A stretch of DNA of 64,000 bases from Vibrio ichthyoenteri ATCC 700023 (GCF_000222605.1 NZ_AFWF01000092.1:1-64000); one strand, 5' to 3'. Counted from the first letter of the stretch, positions 42,300 to 51,206 are shown. Notes: generated from the letters alone by a model not told the origin. Made by a program: numbers and translations.

Positions 42300-43406
42300 T
42301 TACTGTTCTTTATAGATTGGCTTAGCAAGAATACGGATGTCGCGCCCTACTTGCTTTAGCTCGGTAATATCAAGATCAATCACTTGCGACATTTCTTGCA
42401 AACCCAATGCGCCGAATAAACCTCGGCCATCACTGCCCATTAGCTTAGGAGCAAGATACAGCACCACTTCATCCACCAACTGCTGTTGTATCAGCGAACT
42501 GGCTAATGTGGCGCCCGCTTCCACCCAGATATGATTAATATTGTGCTGTTTGGCTAACATTTCAAATGTTGCGCGTAAATCAACTTGGTTATCGACGTTC
42601 AAAGGGCATTCAATATCACCATTAGGGGCGACAACTAGCCTCTCACCACCGGTTTGAAATAGCTTCAAATCTGCAGACAGTTTACTTTGGCGGTCAAGAA
42701 TAACGCGCACCGGTTGGCGCAAGTGCTCTGCAGGATAATGCGCTTGAAGCGATTTAGGCAGGTCATCCCAACGAACGTTGAGAGATGCATTGTCTTCTAT
42801 CACGGTTTGGCTGGTTGAGAGAATTGCACCGGATTGAGCACGCAAGACTTGTACGTCTTGTCTTGCTTGCGCCGATGTAATCCATTGGCTGTGACCATTA
42901 GCCAGCGCCGTTTGACCATCAAGACTGGCCGCCATTTTCAATTGAACAAACGGCATACCTGTTTGCATGCGTTTAATAAAGGCCGGATTCAGCGCTTGAG
43001 CATCGGCTTCAAGTAAACCCACTTGCACTTCAATTCCCGCTTCGCGCAGCATACGAATGCCACGACCAGAAACTTGCGGGTTAGGATCTTGCATCGCGCA
43101 AATCACTTTAGCGACTTTGGCGTTAATCAAGCCCTCGGCGCACGGAGGCGTGCGACCATAGTGAGAACAAGGCTCCAACGTAACATAGGCCGTTGCACCT
43201 TCAGCGAGTTCACCCGCCATACGCAAAGCATGTACTTCTGCATGCGGTTCACCGGCGCGAAAGTGAAAACCTTCGCCAACGATCTGTCCATCACGAGTGA
43301 TGACACAACCGACATTCGGGTTTGGCGCCGTGGTATAGATGCCACCTTGTGCCAATTTAATCGCACGTGACATCATGAGGAAATCTTGTGGGGTAAATGT
43401 CGCCAT
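42300..43406 (-). CDS. ribD: Bifunctional riboflavin deaminase/reductase RibD
   Basis: RibD performs the deamination and side-chain reduction of the pyrimidine intermediate in riboflavin synthesis. The deaminase domain (about residues 8-150) has the zinc motif HAEVHALRMAG and PCSHYGRTPPCAEGLI. The reductase domain (about 150-365) has FVQLKMAASLDGQTALANG and the IWVEAGATLASSLI NADPH segment. Length is 368 residues. It is 12 bp after nrdR and is the start of the rib gene row. Confidence 0.96.
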   Translation of the reverse strand: MATFTPQDFLMMSRAIKLAQGGIYTTAPNPNVGCVITRDGQIVGEGFHFRAGEPHAEVHALRMAGELAEGATAYVTLEPCSHYGRTPPCAEGLINAKVAKVICAMQDPNPQVSGRGIRMLREAGIEVQVGLLEADAQALNPAFIKRMQTGMPFVQLKMAASLDGQTALANGHSQWITSAQARQDVQVLRAQSGAILSTSQTVIEDNASLNVRWDDLPKSLQAHYPAEHLRQPVRVILDRQSKLSADLKLFQTGGERLVVAPNGDIECPLNVDNQVDLRATFEMLAKQHNINHIWVEAGATLASSLIQQQLVDEVVLYLAPKLMGSDGRGLFGALGLQEMSQVIDLDITELKQVGRDIRILAKPIYKEQ

Positions 43407-43418
43407 TAACCGATCCGT

Positions 43419-43868
43419 TTAGTCTTCTAGTTTGGCAATTTCTTCGCCAAATTCACGAATATCTTCAAAGCTGCGGTAAACCGATGCAAAACGGATATAC
43501 GCCACTTTATCGAGCTCTTTCAGCTGTTCCATGACCAAATTACCAATCATATCGCTCGGAACTTCTCGCTCGCCTGTCGCGCGTAATTTGGACTTGATCA
43601 TACTGATTGCTAATTCAACCGCATCAGCACTGACCGGGCGTTTCTCTAACGCTCGTTGTAGGCCACCGACCATTTTATCTTCATTAAAAGGTTCACGGTT
43701 GCCATTCGATTTGATCACTCGAGGCATAACCAGCTCAGCCGTTTCAAACGTGGTAAAACGTTCACTACAAGCTAAACATTGTCGACGACGACGTACTTGA
43801 TGGCCATCAGCCACTAACCGAGAATCGATTACTTTTGTATCGGTCTCAGTGCAAAAAGGACAATGCAT
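43419..43868 (-). CDS. nrdR: Transcriptional repressor NrdR
   Basis: NrdR represses ribonucleotide reductase genes in response to dATP/ATP. The zinc ribbon uses Cys3, Cys6, Cys31 and Cys34 ([12 protein letters not shown] and [17 protein letters not shown]). An ATP-cone domain follows (about residues 49-139), with [16 protein letters not shown] at its start. Length of 149 residues is normal. It precedes ribD and nusB as in E. coli. Confidence 0.97.
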   Translation of the reverse strand: MHCPFCTETDTKVIDSRLVADGHQVRRRRQCLACSERFTTFETAELVMPRVIKSNGNREPFNEDKMVGGLQRALEKRPVSADAVELAISMIKSKLRATGEREVPSDMIGNLVMEQLKELDKVAYIRFASVYRSFEDIREFGEEIAKLED

Positions 43869-43922
43869 ATCACCTCCATATCAATGCTCGTAGTGTAACG
43901 GAATTGATAACTTGAAGAAAAG

Positions 43923-43948
43923 AAAAAGGGGCTATCTAGCCCCTTTTT
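43923..43948. terminator. Intrinsic terminator after proA
   Basis: AAAAAGGGGCTA and TAGCCCCTTTTT form a perfect 12-bp stem with loop TC, downstream of proA and upstream of nrdR. Confidence 0.92.
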
Positions 43949-43980
43949 GCAGAAATAACGATAGATTACAGCAATAACTG

Positions 43981-45231
43981 TTAACTACGAGTCAAGTAAT
44001 TCGCTTTGCCAACCCACTTGTAACTGGTCAACTCTTCTAAGCCCATAGGACCACGAGCATGCAGCTTTTGCGTCGATACTGCGACTTCAGCACCTAAGCC
44101 AAATTGAGCGCCATCCGTAAAACGCGTCGAAGCATTAACATACACAGCAGCTGAGCCGACAGAGTTAATAAAGCGCTCTGCATTTTCAAGACTGTTGGTC
44201 ATGATGGCATCAGAATGGCTCGCGTTGTGCACACGCATGTGATCAACCGCTTCAGCAACATCAGCAACCACTTTCACCCCAAGCGTGTAGCTTAGCCATT
44301 CAGTATCAAAGTCTCCGTCAACCGCATCACGCATCTCCTGCGCATTGCTAAGCAGTGCTTTCGCTTTTGGTTCAACGACTAAGGTAACCTTGCCATTCAA
44401 ACGCTCTGCCAACATTGGTAAAAACTCTCCTGCCACTTTCTCATGCACCAACAAGGTATCAAGCGAATTACACGCAGAAGGACGTTGTACTTTTGAGTTT
44501 TCAACCACATCGAGTGATTTGGCCAAGTCAGCACTGTCATCAACAAAGATATGGCTGATACCAAAACCACCAATGATGACCGGAATCGTGCTGTTCTCTT
44601 TACACATTTTATGTAAACCCGCACCACCACGAGGAATAATCATATCCACGTAGTCATCCAGTTTAAGTAGTTGTGACACCAACTCACGGTCTGGCTTTTC
44701 AATGTATTGTACTGACGCAGCTGGAAGACCCGCTTTATCCAATGCTGATTGAATGACCTTAACCAGTTCCATGTTCGAGAAGAAGGTTTCTTTACCGCCG
44801 CGTAGGATGCTAGCGTTACCCGTTTTCAAGCACAATGCTGCGATATCAATCGTCACGTTTGGACGAGCTTCGTAAATCACACCCACCACTCCAAGTGGTA
44901 CGCGGCGACGCGCCAATGACATGCCATTTTCTAGCACTTTGCTATCGATCTCACTGCCGACAGGGTCATTTAAATTGATGACGTTACGGACATCATTTGC
45001 GATGCCTGTTAATCGCTCTTCATTGAGCAATAAACGATCAAGTAATGCATCGGTTAATCCCGCTTGACGACCTAACTCGATGTCTTTTTCATTCGCCGCA
45101 AGGATCTCAGTCGCGCTAGCTTCAAGTTCATCTGCAATCAGTGCTAATGCTTGATTTTTTTGCGCAGTCGATGCTGTCGCGAGTATGAAAGCCGCCTCCT
45201 TGGCCGCTTTACCCATATTAATTAAATCCAC
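43981..45231 (-). CDS. proA: Gamma-glutamyl phosphate reductase
   Basis: ProA reduces gamma-glutamyl phosphate to glutamate semialdehyde, the second step of proline synthesis. The aldehyde-dehydrogenase-fold protein has the catalytic Cys in [36 protein letters not shown] and [20 protein letters not shown] are family signatures. At 416 residues the length is normal. It lies 21 bp after proB, forming the proBA operon. Confidence 0.96.
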   Translation of the reverse strand: MDLINMGKAAKEAAFILATASTAQKNQALALIADELEASATEILAANEKDIELGRQAGLTDALLDRLLLNEERLTGIANDVRNVINLNDPVGSEIDSKVLENGMSLARRRVPLGVVGVIYEARPNVTIDIAALCLKTGNASILRGGKETFFSNMELVKVIQSALDKAGLPAASVQYIEKPDRELVSQLLKLDDYVDMIIPRGGAGLHKMCKENSTIPVIIGGFGISHIFVDDSADLAKSLDVVENSKVQRPSACNSLDTLLVHEKVAGEFLPMLAERLNGKVTLVVEPKAKALLSNAQEMRDAVDGDFDTEWLSYTLGVKVVADVAEAVDHMRVHNASHSDAIMTNSLENAERFINSVGSAAVYVNASTRFTDGAQFGLGAEVAVSTQKLHARGPMGLEELTSYKWVGKANYLTRS

Positions 45232-45252
45232 GTCTCTTCCTTTCTAATTCTT

Positions 45253-46392
45253 TTATTCTTGAATGACGACCATATCGTCACGGTGTACGACTTCTGAACC
45301 GTAGTCGTAACCTAATACTGAATGAATGTCTTTACTGTGCGTACCGCGGATCTTATCCATATCAACACTAGAATAAGCAGAAATACCACGCGCAATCAAC
45401 TTGCCGGCTTGATCCGTCACACGAACAACGTCACCACGAGCGAACTCACCACTGAGTGCTACAACACCTTTCGCCAACAAACTACTGCCCTTCGCTAGTA
45501 CGGCATTCACGGCGCCGTCATCAATCACAAGATCCCCTACCGCGGCTGGCCCCGCTAAAATCCAACGCTTGCGGTTTTCTAACGCTTCTTCGCATGGCAA
45601 GAAGCGCGTGCCTTGTGGATCATCACCCAACGAGTCAAAAATAACATCAGGAGCACTGCCTGCAGCAATGATCACTTCAATGCCTGCGCGGCGAGCAATA
45701 TCTGCCGCCTGTAGCTTCGTTGCCATGCCACCTGTACCAAGATTGGTACCGCTACCACCAGCGATTTTACGTAACGTATCATCGATGGTTTTGACTTCTT
45801 TGATAAGCTCAGCGTTCGGATCTTTACGTGGGTCAGCAGTAAACAGACCTTTTTGGTCGGTTAACAGCAATAACTTGTCCGCACCGCATAAAATACCCAC
45901 AAGTGCCGATAGATTGTCGTTGTCACCCACTTTAATTTCAGTGGTCGCCACAGCGTCATTCTCATTCACAACCGGAATGATGTCATGCTCAACCAAGGCA
46001 TTAATTGTATTGCGAGCATTAAGAAAACGCTCACGATCATCAAGATCGGCACGAGTCAGCAGCATTTGACCGATTTTCATACCATAAATGGAAAACAGCG
46101 CTTCCCAAGTTTGAATCAACTGACTTTGACCCACGGCAGCAAGCAACTGTTTGCTTGCCATCGAGTTGGGCAGTGCGGGGTAACCAAGGTGCTCACGGCC
46201 TGCGGCAATTGCGCCAGACGATACAATAACCACTGAGTGGCCAATTTTCTTGAGCTCTGCACACTGACGTACCAACTCCACCATATGAGCACGGTTAAGT
46301 TGTAGCGTTCCGCCAGTCAGTACACTGGTACCAAGTTTAACAACCACTGTTTGTGGCTGTGTCACAGTTCCGCATTGTTGATTCGTTGTCAT
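45253..46392 (-). CDS. proB: Glutamate 5-kinase
   Basis: ProB phosphorylates glutamate in the first, proline-inhibited step of proline synthesis. The amino-acid-kinase domain (about residues 15-265) has [28 protein letters not shown] and [23 protein letters not shown] domain (about 285-370) follows. The frame is open to 46455, but the ATG at 46392 ([10 protein letters not shown]) is preferred, giving 379 residues, near the family norm. Confidence 0.95.
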   Translation of the reverse strand: MTTNQQCGTVTQPQTVVVKLGTSVLTGGTLQLNRAHMVELVRQCAELKKIGHSVVIVSSGAIAAGREHLGYPALPNSMASKQLLAAVGQSQLIQTWEALFSIYGMKIGQMLLTRADLDDRERFLNARNTINALVEHDIIPVVNENDAVATTEIKVGDNDNLSALVGILCGADKLLLLTDQKGLFTADPRKDPNAELIKEVKTIDDTLRKIAGGSGTNLGTGGMATKLQAADIARRAGIEVIIAAGSAPDVIFDSLGDDPQGTRFLPCEEALENRKRWILAGPAAVGDLVIDDGAVNAVLAKGSSLLAKGVVALSGEFARGDVVRVTDQAGKLIARGISAYSSVDMDKIRGTHSKDIHSVLGYDYGSEVVHRDDMVVIQE

Positions 46393-46459
46393 GATCGATT
46401 GAATTATAAAAAAAACAAGAGCTGTTGTTTTATCAATCAACGCCACATTTAACAAGCAG

Positions 46460-46483
46460 AAAAGGCGCTAAAAGCGCCTTTTT
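46460..46483 (-). terminator. Intrinsic terminator after crl
   Basis: AAAAGGCGCT and AGCGCCTTTT form a 10-bp stem around a short A-rich loop, with T-rich ends on both strands. It lies between crl and proB. Confidence 0.88.
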
Positions 46484-46511
46484 ATTGGTTACGTTTTATT
46501 AACTGGCCTTT

Positions 46512-46901
46512 TTAGACAAATTCGACCGATTTGTCATGCAGCGAGAGTGACATTGCATACTCTTTTTCTAGCAATTCAACCAATTTTTGATGAAAAACGT
46601 TTTGAATTCGATTTACTTCAGCGATCGCGTCTTTAGGAATAGCCTTATCAACCCACTCACCTTTTTTATCGTACTTCCCGACTCGATAACGTGCCGCAAA
46701 TTCTTGACCTTGCATTTCAAGTTCAAGCCACCAACCCCAAAATTCACGCTCTTCCGGAGACTTCTTGTCATCTACGCAAACAGCCAAGCAATCAAATAAA
46801 TAAAACTCTTCCCTACTTTGCGATTCCCTGAGGTAAGGGTCGATGGCTCTTAAACTCGTTAGCAAGCGAAAATGAGTCGGGATTTTTGTCACTTTTGACA
46901 T
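46512..46901 (-). CDS. crl: Sigma factor-binding protein Crl
   Basis: Crl binds sigma-S and helps it form holoenzyme, favouring stationary-phase gene expression. The 129-residue protein shows the conserved LFDCLAVCVDDKKSPEEREF and GWWLELEMQGQEFAARYRVG segments. It lies between frsA and proB, as in E. coli where crl, frsA (yafA) and gpt are neighbours of proBA. Confidence 0.92.
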   Translation of the reverse strand: MSKVTKIPTHFRLLTSLRAIDPYLRESQSREEFYLFDCLAVCVDDKKSPEEREFWGWWLELEMQGQEFAARYRVGKYDKKGEWVDKAIPKDAIAEVNRIQNVFHQKLVELLEKEYAMSLSLHDKSVEFV

Positions 46902-46984
46902 ATAGACTCTCCATTTTTCTATTTTAATTATCAGCAGGTTATTAACTTAACCTTACATTACTGTTAACTAAATTAGAGCAAATG

Positions 46985-48232
46985 TCATCTCAACAACTCA
47001 TCTTCTAACCATTTGATCGCTAAACCGAGGGATTGCTCATATCCTTGTGTAATTGTTTTGGAACTGATTTTCTTCGCTTTTCCATAATCACTAAAAAGTG
47101 CCACTAACTGGTTATCACTAAAAGGTGAAACAGGATCGCCTTCAAGGCTCATAGCCAAAATCGGCACCTTGGTTTTACGACTCGATAAGAAGCCTTGCGT
47201 TTTCAAGGACCACGCCATCATTTGCCCTGATAAACTATGAATATCAACCACTTCTTTACCCAGACGCGTCGCCAGTAGATCGAGATACATTTTCGGCATC
47301 TTTTTCAATTTAGCCGGAGACGAGAAAACATCATGGATCGGGGCGCCCAAAGAGACACAAGCCTTGATTTTAGTCTGTTCCATAAATGACAAACGCACCA
47401 AAGCGTTTCCGCCAAAACGGAAACCAATCAAACCCACACGGAAATGGTCCACCCATGGGATATTTGGCAGTTCATTCAGCACCGCTTGGTGTAAACAAGA
47501 AGAGTCTTCCGATAACGACCAATGACTAGAATGGCCCAGCGATGGCATATCCACAGTCAACATCGCAATATCTTTCGGTGCGAGATGATCTCTGAACAAG
47601 CGCCACATATCGGTTTGTAAGCTATCCAAACCAGCACTCACGATGACCACAGGTTTAGGCTTATCCGTCGAGGCGAGATGCAGGTGAGCAATGATTTTTT
47701 TACCTTTATAAGGCACTTCAATACGCTTAATGATGTACTGGGTTTTTTCAGCCGCATCTTGATAGGCTCTGGCTGATAAAGCTTGAGCTTGGATGGCAAG
47801 GTTATCGTTCTTTAGATGAGGATAACCGGCAATGCTATAACACAAAGAGGCATTAAACAGCTCATCGGCGGCTGATTCGCCTTGCATTTCACCGGCACGC
47901 TTTTGATGCAGCATCCCTAACTTGGTCCACTCAAATGTCCAATTACCACCATGGTAGCCCATCACCGTATCAAGCCACTCTTCATGAGTGCGGGAATGGT
48001 TTGAACCGGCGATTTTGGCCAGTACGCTTTCCATTTCGATCGGATCGATACCTTGCCACACCCATTGCAAGCGACGAAGATTGCGATACCATCGCTGACC
48101 TGAATTTTCACGCATCTCATCAAGCAAAGCGCGGTTGGTTGGCATATAGCGAGTGAACTCTGAAGTCTCTTTCGCTTGCTTGTGATTGACAAATAACGTT
48201 TCGGAAAGGTTTTGATTATCCAGTTCAGACAT
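46985..48232 (-). CDS. frsA: Esterase/alpha-beta hydrolase FrsA
   Basis: FrsA is an alpha/beta hydrolase known as the fermentation-respiration switch protein; its physiological substrate is disputed. The 415-residue protein has PVVIVSAGLDSLQTDMWR and LTVDMPSLGHSS in the fold core. The nucleophile-elbow position reads GFRFGGNALVR, where the usual GXSXG Ser is replaced by Arg-Phe sequence. That is consistent with reports that FrsA lacks a classical catalytic serine in Vibrio. It is between gpt and crl. Confidence 0.88.
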   Translation of the reverse strand: MSELDNQNLSETLFVNHKQAKETSEFTRYMPTNRALLDEMRENSGQRWYRNLRRLQWVWQGIDPIEMESVLAKIAGSNHSRTHEEWLDTVMGYHGGNWTFEWTKLGMLHQKRAGEMQGESAADELFNASLCYSIAGYPHLKNDNLAIQAQALSARAYQDAAEKTQYIIKRIEVPYKGKKIIAHLHLASTDKPKPVVIVSAGLDSLQTDMWRLFRDHLAPKDIAMLTVDMPSLGHSSHWSLSEDSSCLHQAVLNELPNIPWVDHFRVGLIGFRFGGNALVRLSFMEQTKIKACVSLGAPIHDVFSSPAKLKKMPKMYLDLLATRLGKEVVDIHSLSGQMMAWSLKTQGFLSSRKTKVPILAMSLEGDPVSPFSDNQLVALFSDYGKAKKISSKTITQGYEQSLGLAIKWLEDELLR

Positions 48233-48330
48233 GATGATACCTAACTAATGACTACCCCAACATAATATACTCAAGTTTACTCAAGATGCCATGTTGAATA
48301 GCACAACTCACATTTAACGACAGCATAAAC

Positions 48331-48357
48331 AAAAAATGACCCGCGAAGGGTCATTTT
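48331..48357 (-). terminator. Intrinsic terminator after gpt
   Basis: AAAATGACCC and GGGTCATTTT form a 10-bp stem with a 5-base loop in the gpt-frsA gap. Confidence 0.88.
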
Positions 48358-48374
48358 AAAATCATGTTAAACGC

Positions 48375-48839
48375 TTACTTTTGTTTGCGATTAATTGGTT
48401 CCACAAATTGCACTGTGGTATCCCATGGCTGCTCAATCCACGTATCTTGAGCAATATCAACCACGTAATCATCAAGTAGTGCTGCACCTGATGGTTTTGC
48501 ACAAACAGCAATCAATTTCGCTTTCGGGTACATTTCACGTAGTTTACGTGCTGTATCACCGCTATCCACTAGGTCTTCGACGATTAGGAAACCTTCGCCA
48601 TCACCTTCTGGTGCTTTTAGAACCGTCATGTCACGTTGATGATCATGATCATAGCTAGAGATACAAATAGTGTCGACATGGCGAATGCCTAGCTCACGCG
48701 CAAGAATAGCGCCAGGTACTAGACCACCGCGACTTACCGCCCAAATGCCTTTCCATTGTTCAGCTGGCATCTGTTTTTCAGCAAGCTGACGACAGTAATT
48801 TTGCATGGCGTCCCAAGTGATAATGAATTTTTTGCTCAT
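48375..48839 (-). CDS. gpt: Xanthine-guanine phosphoribosyltransferase
   Basis: Gpt salvages xanthine and guanine to nucleotides with PRPP. The PRPP-binding motif is [17 protein letters not shown] (about residues 83-99). [20 protein letters not shown] and [16 protein letters not shown] are family segments. At 154 residues the length is near E. coli's 152. It lies close to the NCS2 purine permease, suggesting a salvage unit. Confidence 0.96.
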   Translation of the reverse strand: MSKKFIITWDAMQNYCRQLAEKQMPAEQWKGIWAVSRGGLVPGAILARELGIRHVDTICISSYDHDHQRDMTVLKAPEGDGEGFLIVEDLVDSGDTARKLREMYPKAKLIAVCAKPSGAALLDDYVVDIAQDTWIEQPWDTTVQFVEPINRKQK

Positions 48840-48942
48840 TGTAATAACCTAATAATTTTAAAGTTTGCATCCCCGTATTAGGCAAAATAAAACCAAAAAT
48901 GGCTTACCGTGCGAGTAACAACTGGCAAATAGGGGAAAAGCG

Positions 48943-48958
48943 ACGCAAACGATTATTC
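48943..48958 (-). promoter_or_regulatory. Partial PurR-like box upstream of gpt
   Basis: On the plus strand ACGCAAACGATTATTC agrees with ANGCAANCGNTTNCNT except at the last conserved C and T. It is about 105 bp before the gpt start. It may be a weak site or chance. Confidence 0.35.
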
Positions 48959-49001
48959 TACCGAAAGCGTCGAGCAATACCAATGGAGAATTCGTCATTT
49001 C

Positions 49002-49039
49002 AAAAAAATAAAAGCCATAGTAGCGTAAACCACTATGGC
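49002..49039 (-). terminator. Intrinsic terminator after the purine permease gene
   Basis: On the minus strand GCCATAGT and ACTATGGC flank a 10-base loop, followed by TTTTATTTTTTTG, about 90 bp past the stop. Confidence 0.85.
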
Positions 49040-49130
49040 GATGTGAAACTCGTCACTTTAAAGCAGTGAACCGTTTACCTAGCCGATAAAACGTCACGAA
49101 ATAAAGTCTTTGCCCGCTCAGGGCGTAGCA

Positions 49131-50420
49131 TTAAGCAACCAGATATTTAATCGCGAACAACGCCGCCAATGCCCATACGCTCACTGAAACTTCACGGCCT
49201 TTGCCGCTAAGAAGTTTAATCGCGGCATAGGAGATAAAGCCAAGAGCAATACCTTCAGCAATAGAATAGGTCAAAGGCATCAATAAACAGGTAACAACGA
49301 CAGGTGCTGCTTCCGTTAGATCACGCCAATCAACACTGACTAGACCCGACATCATCAAAATAGCCACGTAGAATAACGCGCCTGTTGTTGCGTAAGCTGG
49401 GATCATACCCGCCAACGGTGAGAAGAAGATTGCTAACAAGAACAGCACGCCAACTACTACCGCTGTCAAACCAGTACGTCCACCAGCTGCAACACCGGCA
49501 GTTGATTCAACAAATGATGTCGTGCTTGAAGTACCTAATACCGCACCAACAGAGGTCGCAGTAGAGTCAGCTAGCAAGGCTTTATCTAGACGAGGTAGCT
49601 TGCCATCTTCTTTAATCAGATTCGCTTTTGTTGCCACGCCGACTAAGGTGCCAGCGGTGTCAAACAAATCAACAAAGAGGAAAGCGAACACAACCGAAAT
49701 CATGCCAACTTCAAACACGCCAGCGATATCCATTTGCATAAATGTTGGAGCAATACTTGGAGGTGTTGACATCACACCGCCCCATTGCACGTCACCAAGC
49801 ACAATACCGATTGCAGTGGTAATTAGAATCGCGATCATTACGCCACCACGAACACCGCGATAAACCAAGCCAATCGTGAGGAAGAAACCTAACGCCGCTA
49901 AAGCTGGTTTCAAGCTTGCTAGGTTGCCGCCACTCACCAATGTTGCTGGGTTGTCGACTACAATACCGGCATTTTGCAGACCAATGAAAGCCAGGAAAAG
50001 ACCGATACCGGCTGAAATACCAGTACGCAAAGAAAGTGGAATCGAGTTAATGATCCATTCACGGACTTTGAAGATACTCAAAGCCATAAATAGAATACCA
50101 GAGACAAACACAGCGCCAAGTGCGACTTGCCATGTGTGGCCCATACCCAGCACAACACCATAAGTGAAGAAGGCGTTTAGGCCCATGCCTGGAGCAAGCG
50201 CAATTGGGTAGTTAGCGACAAAGCCCATAATAAAACAGCCAATCGCCGCAGCCAGACAGGTCGCGACAAAAACCGCGCCTTTATCCATACCAGCATCAGC
50301 TAGCATCGCAGGGTTTACAAAAATGATGTAAGCCATCGTTAAAAAGGTAGTGATACCTGCGATGATTTCAGTTTTGACACTCGTGTTATTTTCACTGAGC
50401 TTAAAAAGTTTCTCGAACAT
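49131..50420 (-). CDS. NCS2-family (AzgA-type) purine permease
   Basis: This proton-coupled nucleobase transporter has about 12 hydrophobic segments in 429 residues. Family marks include TAGITTFLTMAYIIFVNPAM-like IIAGITTFLTMAYIIFVNP, ALAPGMGLNAFFTYGVV and LFDTAGTLVGVATKANLI. LGTSSTTSFVESTAGVAAGG is the NCS2 signature. The sequence fits the adenine/guanine-hypoxanthine group; the exact substrate cannot be read. A full-consensus PurR box lies 23 bp before the start, and gpt follows downstream, both supporting a purine role. Confidence 0.9.
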   Translation of the reverse strand: MFEKLFKLSENNTSVKTEIIAGITTFLTMAYIIFVNPAMLADAGMDKGAVFVATCLAAAIGCFIMGFVANYPIALAPGMGLNAFFTYGVVLGMGHTWQVALGAVFVSGILFMALSIFKVREWIINSIPLSLRTGISAGIGLFLAFIGLQNAGIVVDNPATLVSGGNLASLKPALAALGFFLTIGLVYRGVRGGVMIAILITTAIGIVLGDVQWGGVMSTPPSIAPTFMQMDIAGVFEVGMISVVFAFLFVDLFDTAGTLVGVATKANLIKEDGKLPRLDKALLADSTATSVGAVLGTSSTTSFVESTAGVAAGGRTGLTAVVVGVLFLLAIFFSPLAGMIPAYATTGALFYVAILMMSGLVSVDWRDLTEAAPVVVTCLLMPLTYSIAEGIALGFISYAAIKLLSGKGREVSVSVWALAALFAIKYLVA

Positions 50421-50442
50421 GGTTAAATCCCATCAAGATAAA

Positions 50443-50458
50443 AAGTAAACGTTTGCGT
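50443..50458 (-). promoter_or_regulatory. PurR box at the purine permease promoter
   Basis: On the minus strand ACGCAAACGTTTACTT matches the PurR consensus ANGCAANCGNTTNCNT at every fixed position. It sits just downstream of a perfect -10 (50474-50479), so PurR with hypoxanthine or guanine would block initiation. Confidence 0.82.
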
Positions 50459-50473
50459 AATCGATTGGCTGCA

Positions 50474-50479
50474 ATTATA
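50474..50479 (-). promoter_or_regulatory. Predicted -10 element of the purine permease promoter
   Basis: A perfect TATAAT on the minus strand, 54 bp before the start codon. The -35 is poor (TGGAAT at 17 bp). Confidence 0.5.
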
Positions 50480-50552
50480 AAGTTATCAAATAGCAAATTC
50501 CAGATAGATTTAATGCTCTAATCAATTTTTTTACTCTAGAAAAAGAGCAACC

Positions 50553-50571
50553 AATGGTTAATTCAACCATT
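50553..50571. other. 19-bp inverted repeat upstream of the purine permease
   Basis: AATGGTT and AACCATT flank a 5-base spacer, about 80-100 bp upstream of the predicted start of transcription. The factor is unknown. Nothing else is recognised between here and the small-RNA terminator at 50784. Confidence 0.4.
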
Positions 50572-50783
50572 ATAACAGCCAAATCCCTTTATATTCATAG
50601 GTTAAAAGATATTTTAAACCCATGAACCAATCGACCAAAATTCGAGCCATGTTGTAAACTTTCACTCAGTTTTTGGCCAAGGAAGAGCTTATTAAGCCTC
50701 TTTTATATGCCTATTATTGCGCTTTAAATGATCACTTTAAGAAAAGATACAGATGGTGTTTAAGAAATGTACATATTGCAGAT

Positions 50784-50811
50784 AAAAAAACGCCACTCAA
50801 ATTGAGTGGCG
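50784..50811 (-). terminator. Intrinsic terminator of the small RNA
   Basis: A 9-bp perfect stem (CGCCACTCA with TGAGTGGCG) and 3-base loop are followed on the minus strand by seven T residues. Confidence 0.9.
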
Positions 50812-50896
50812 GTTGAATCATGTCAGCTAAAAAAGAAAGCTGTAAATAAATTCCAATAATAGGGGTGAACAAAACTGTTCGGTAACAAGCTAAAAA

Positions 50897-50983
50897 CTAA
50901 TAGCCAAAACTTGTTGGGTATACAAAGTTACTCGTATAAACAGAGCTGTTTATCCAGAACATTGCACTTGGTAAACCTTTCAT
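50897..50983 (-). CDS. 28-residue small protein, candidate VcdP homologue
   Basis: The ORF begins MKGLPSAMFWINSSVYTS and ends SFGY, 28 residues in total. An AAAGGTGA ribosome-binding sequence lies about five bases before the ATG, much better than expected by chance. The peptide is rich in aromatic and small polar residues and has no signal or membrane segment. The context (own promoter, CRP-like site, terminator 85 bp downstream, CCCC-containing 3' part) fits VcdP, which in V. cholerae binds citrate synthase and raises its activity. V. cholerae VcdP has 29 residues. An unrelated small protein remains possible. Confidence 0.6.
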   Translation of the reverse strand: MKGLPSAMFWINSSVYTSNFVYPTSFGY

Positions 50984-51100
50984 ACTATCACCTTTTAAAT
51001 CAATTAATTAAATAACAAACATTGATTTCTCGGTTCCTTGGAGGCGATAAATCGGACTCATCCTTTGAGCATTTTTTCTTCGCTTTAGAAGTTGGTTATA

Positions 51101-51106
51101 AATATA
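51101..51106 (-). promoter_or_regulatory. Predicted -10 of the small-RNA promoter
   Basis: On the minus strand TATATT (5/6) with a TTGTAA -35 (4/6) 16 bp upstream. Transcription would start near 51094. Confidence 0.45.
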
Positions 51107-51135
51107 CCCCAAAGAAAATAAATTACAAGCAAATT

Positions 51136-51151
51136 GGTGATAAAAGTCACA
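51136..51151 (-). promoter_or_regulatory. CRP-like site
   Basis: On the plus strand GGTGATAAAAGTCACA matches TGTGA-N6-TCACA except at the first base. It is centred about 50 bp upstream of the predicted small-RNA start, overlapping or flanking its -35, where repression is plausible. It could also act on pepD. Confidence 0.6.
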
Positions 51152-51181
51152 AAAACTTCAATAATTGATCTGCATCACGAG

Positions 51182-51206
51182 AATTCTGTAAGTTAATTAC
51201 AGAATT
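51182..51206. promoter_or_regulatory. 25-bp palindromic operator-like sequence
   Basis: AATTCTGTAA and TTACAGAATT are perfect 10-base inverted arms around GTTAA. The spacing does not fit TyrR (TGTAAA-N6-TTTACA), ArgR, Fur or LuxR-type sites. The factor is unknown. Confidence 0.55.

Larger units (their letters stand above)
50784..51094 (-). ncRNA. Candidate dual-function small RNA, VcdRP-like
   Basis: A predicted transcript of about 310 nt runs from near 51094 to a strong terminator at 50784-50811. It contains a 28-codon ORF (50897-50983) and a 3' part with a hairpin (GAACA/TGTTC at 50867-50880) followed by an unpaired CACCCCTATT stretch. The V. cholerae dual-function RNA VcdRP encodes a 29-residue protein (VcdP), base-pairs to sugar-PTS mRNAs through consecutive cytosines, and is repressed by CRP. 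All these traits are seen here, including a CRP-like site upstream. The equation with VcdRP is inference; I cannot align the sequences. The transcription start is predicted from a -10 TATATT at 51101-51106. Confidence 0.6.

Noticed and set aside
50421-50480. Purine riboswitch before the purine permease
   Set aside because: The leader after the predicted start is too short (about 45 nt) and lacks the purine-aptamer loops; the PurR box explains control.
51182-51206. Palindrome as a TyrR box
   Set aside because: TyrR needs TGTAAA-N6-TTTACA. Here the TGTAA and TTACA half-sites are only five bases apart.
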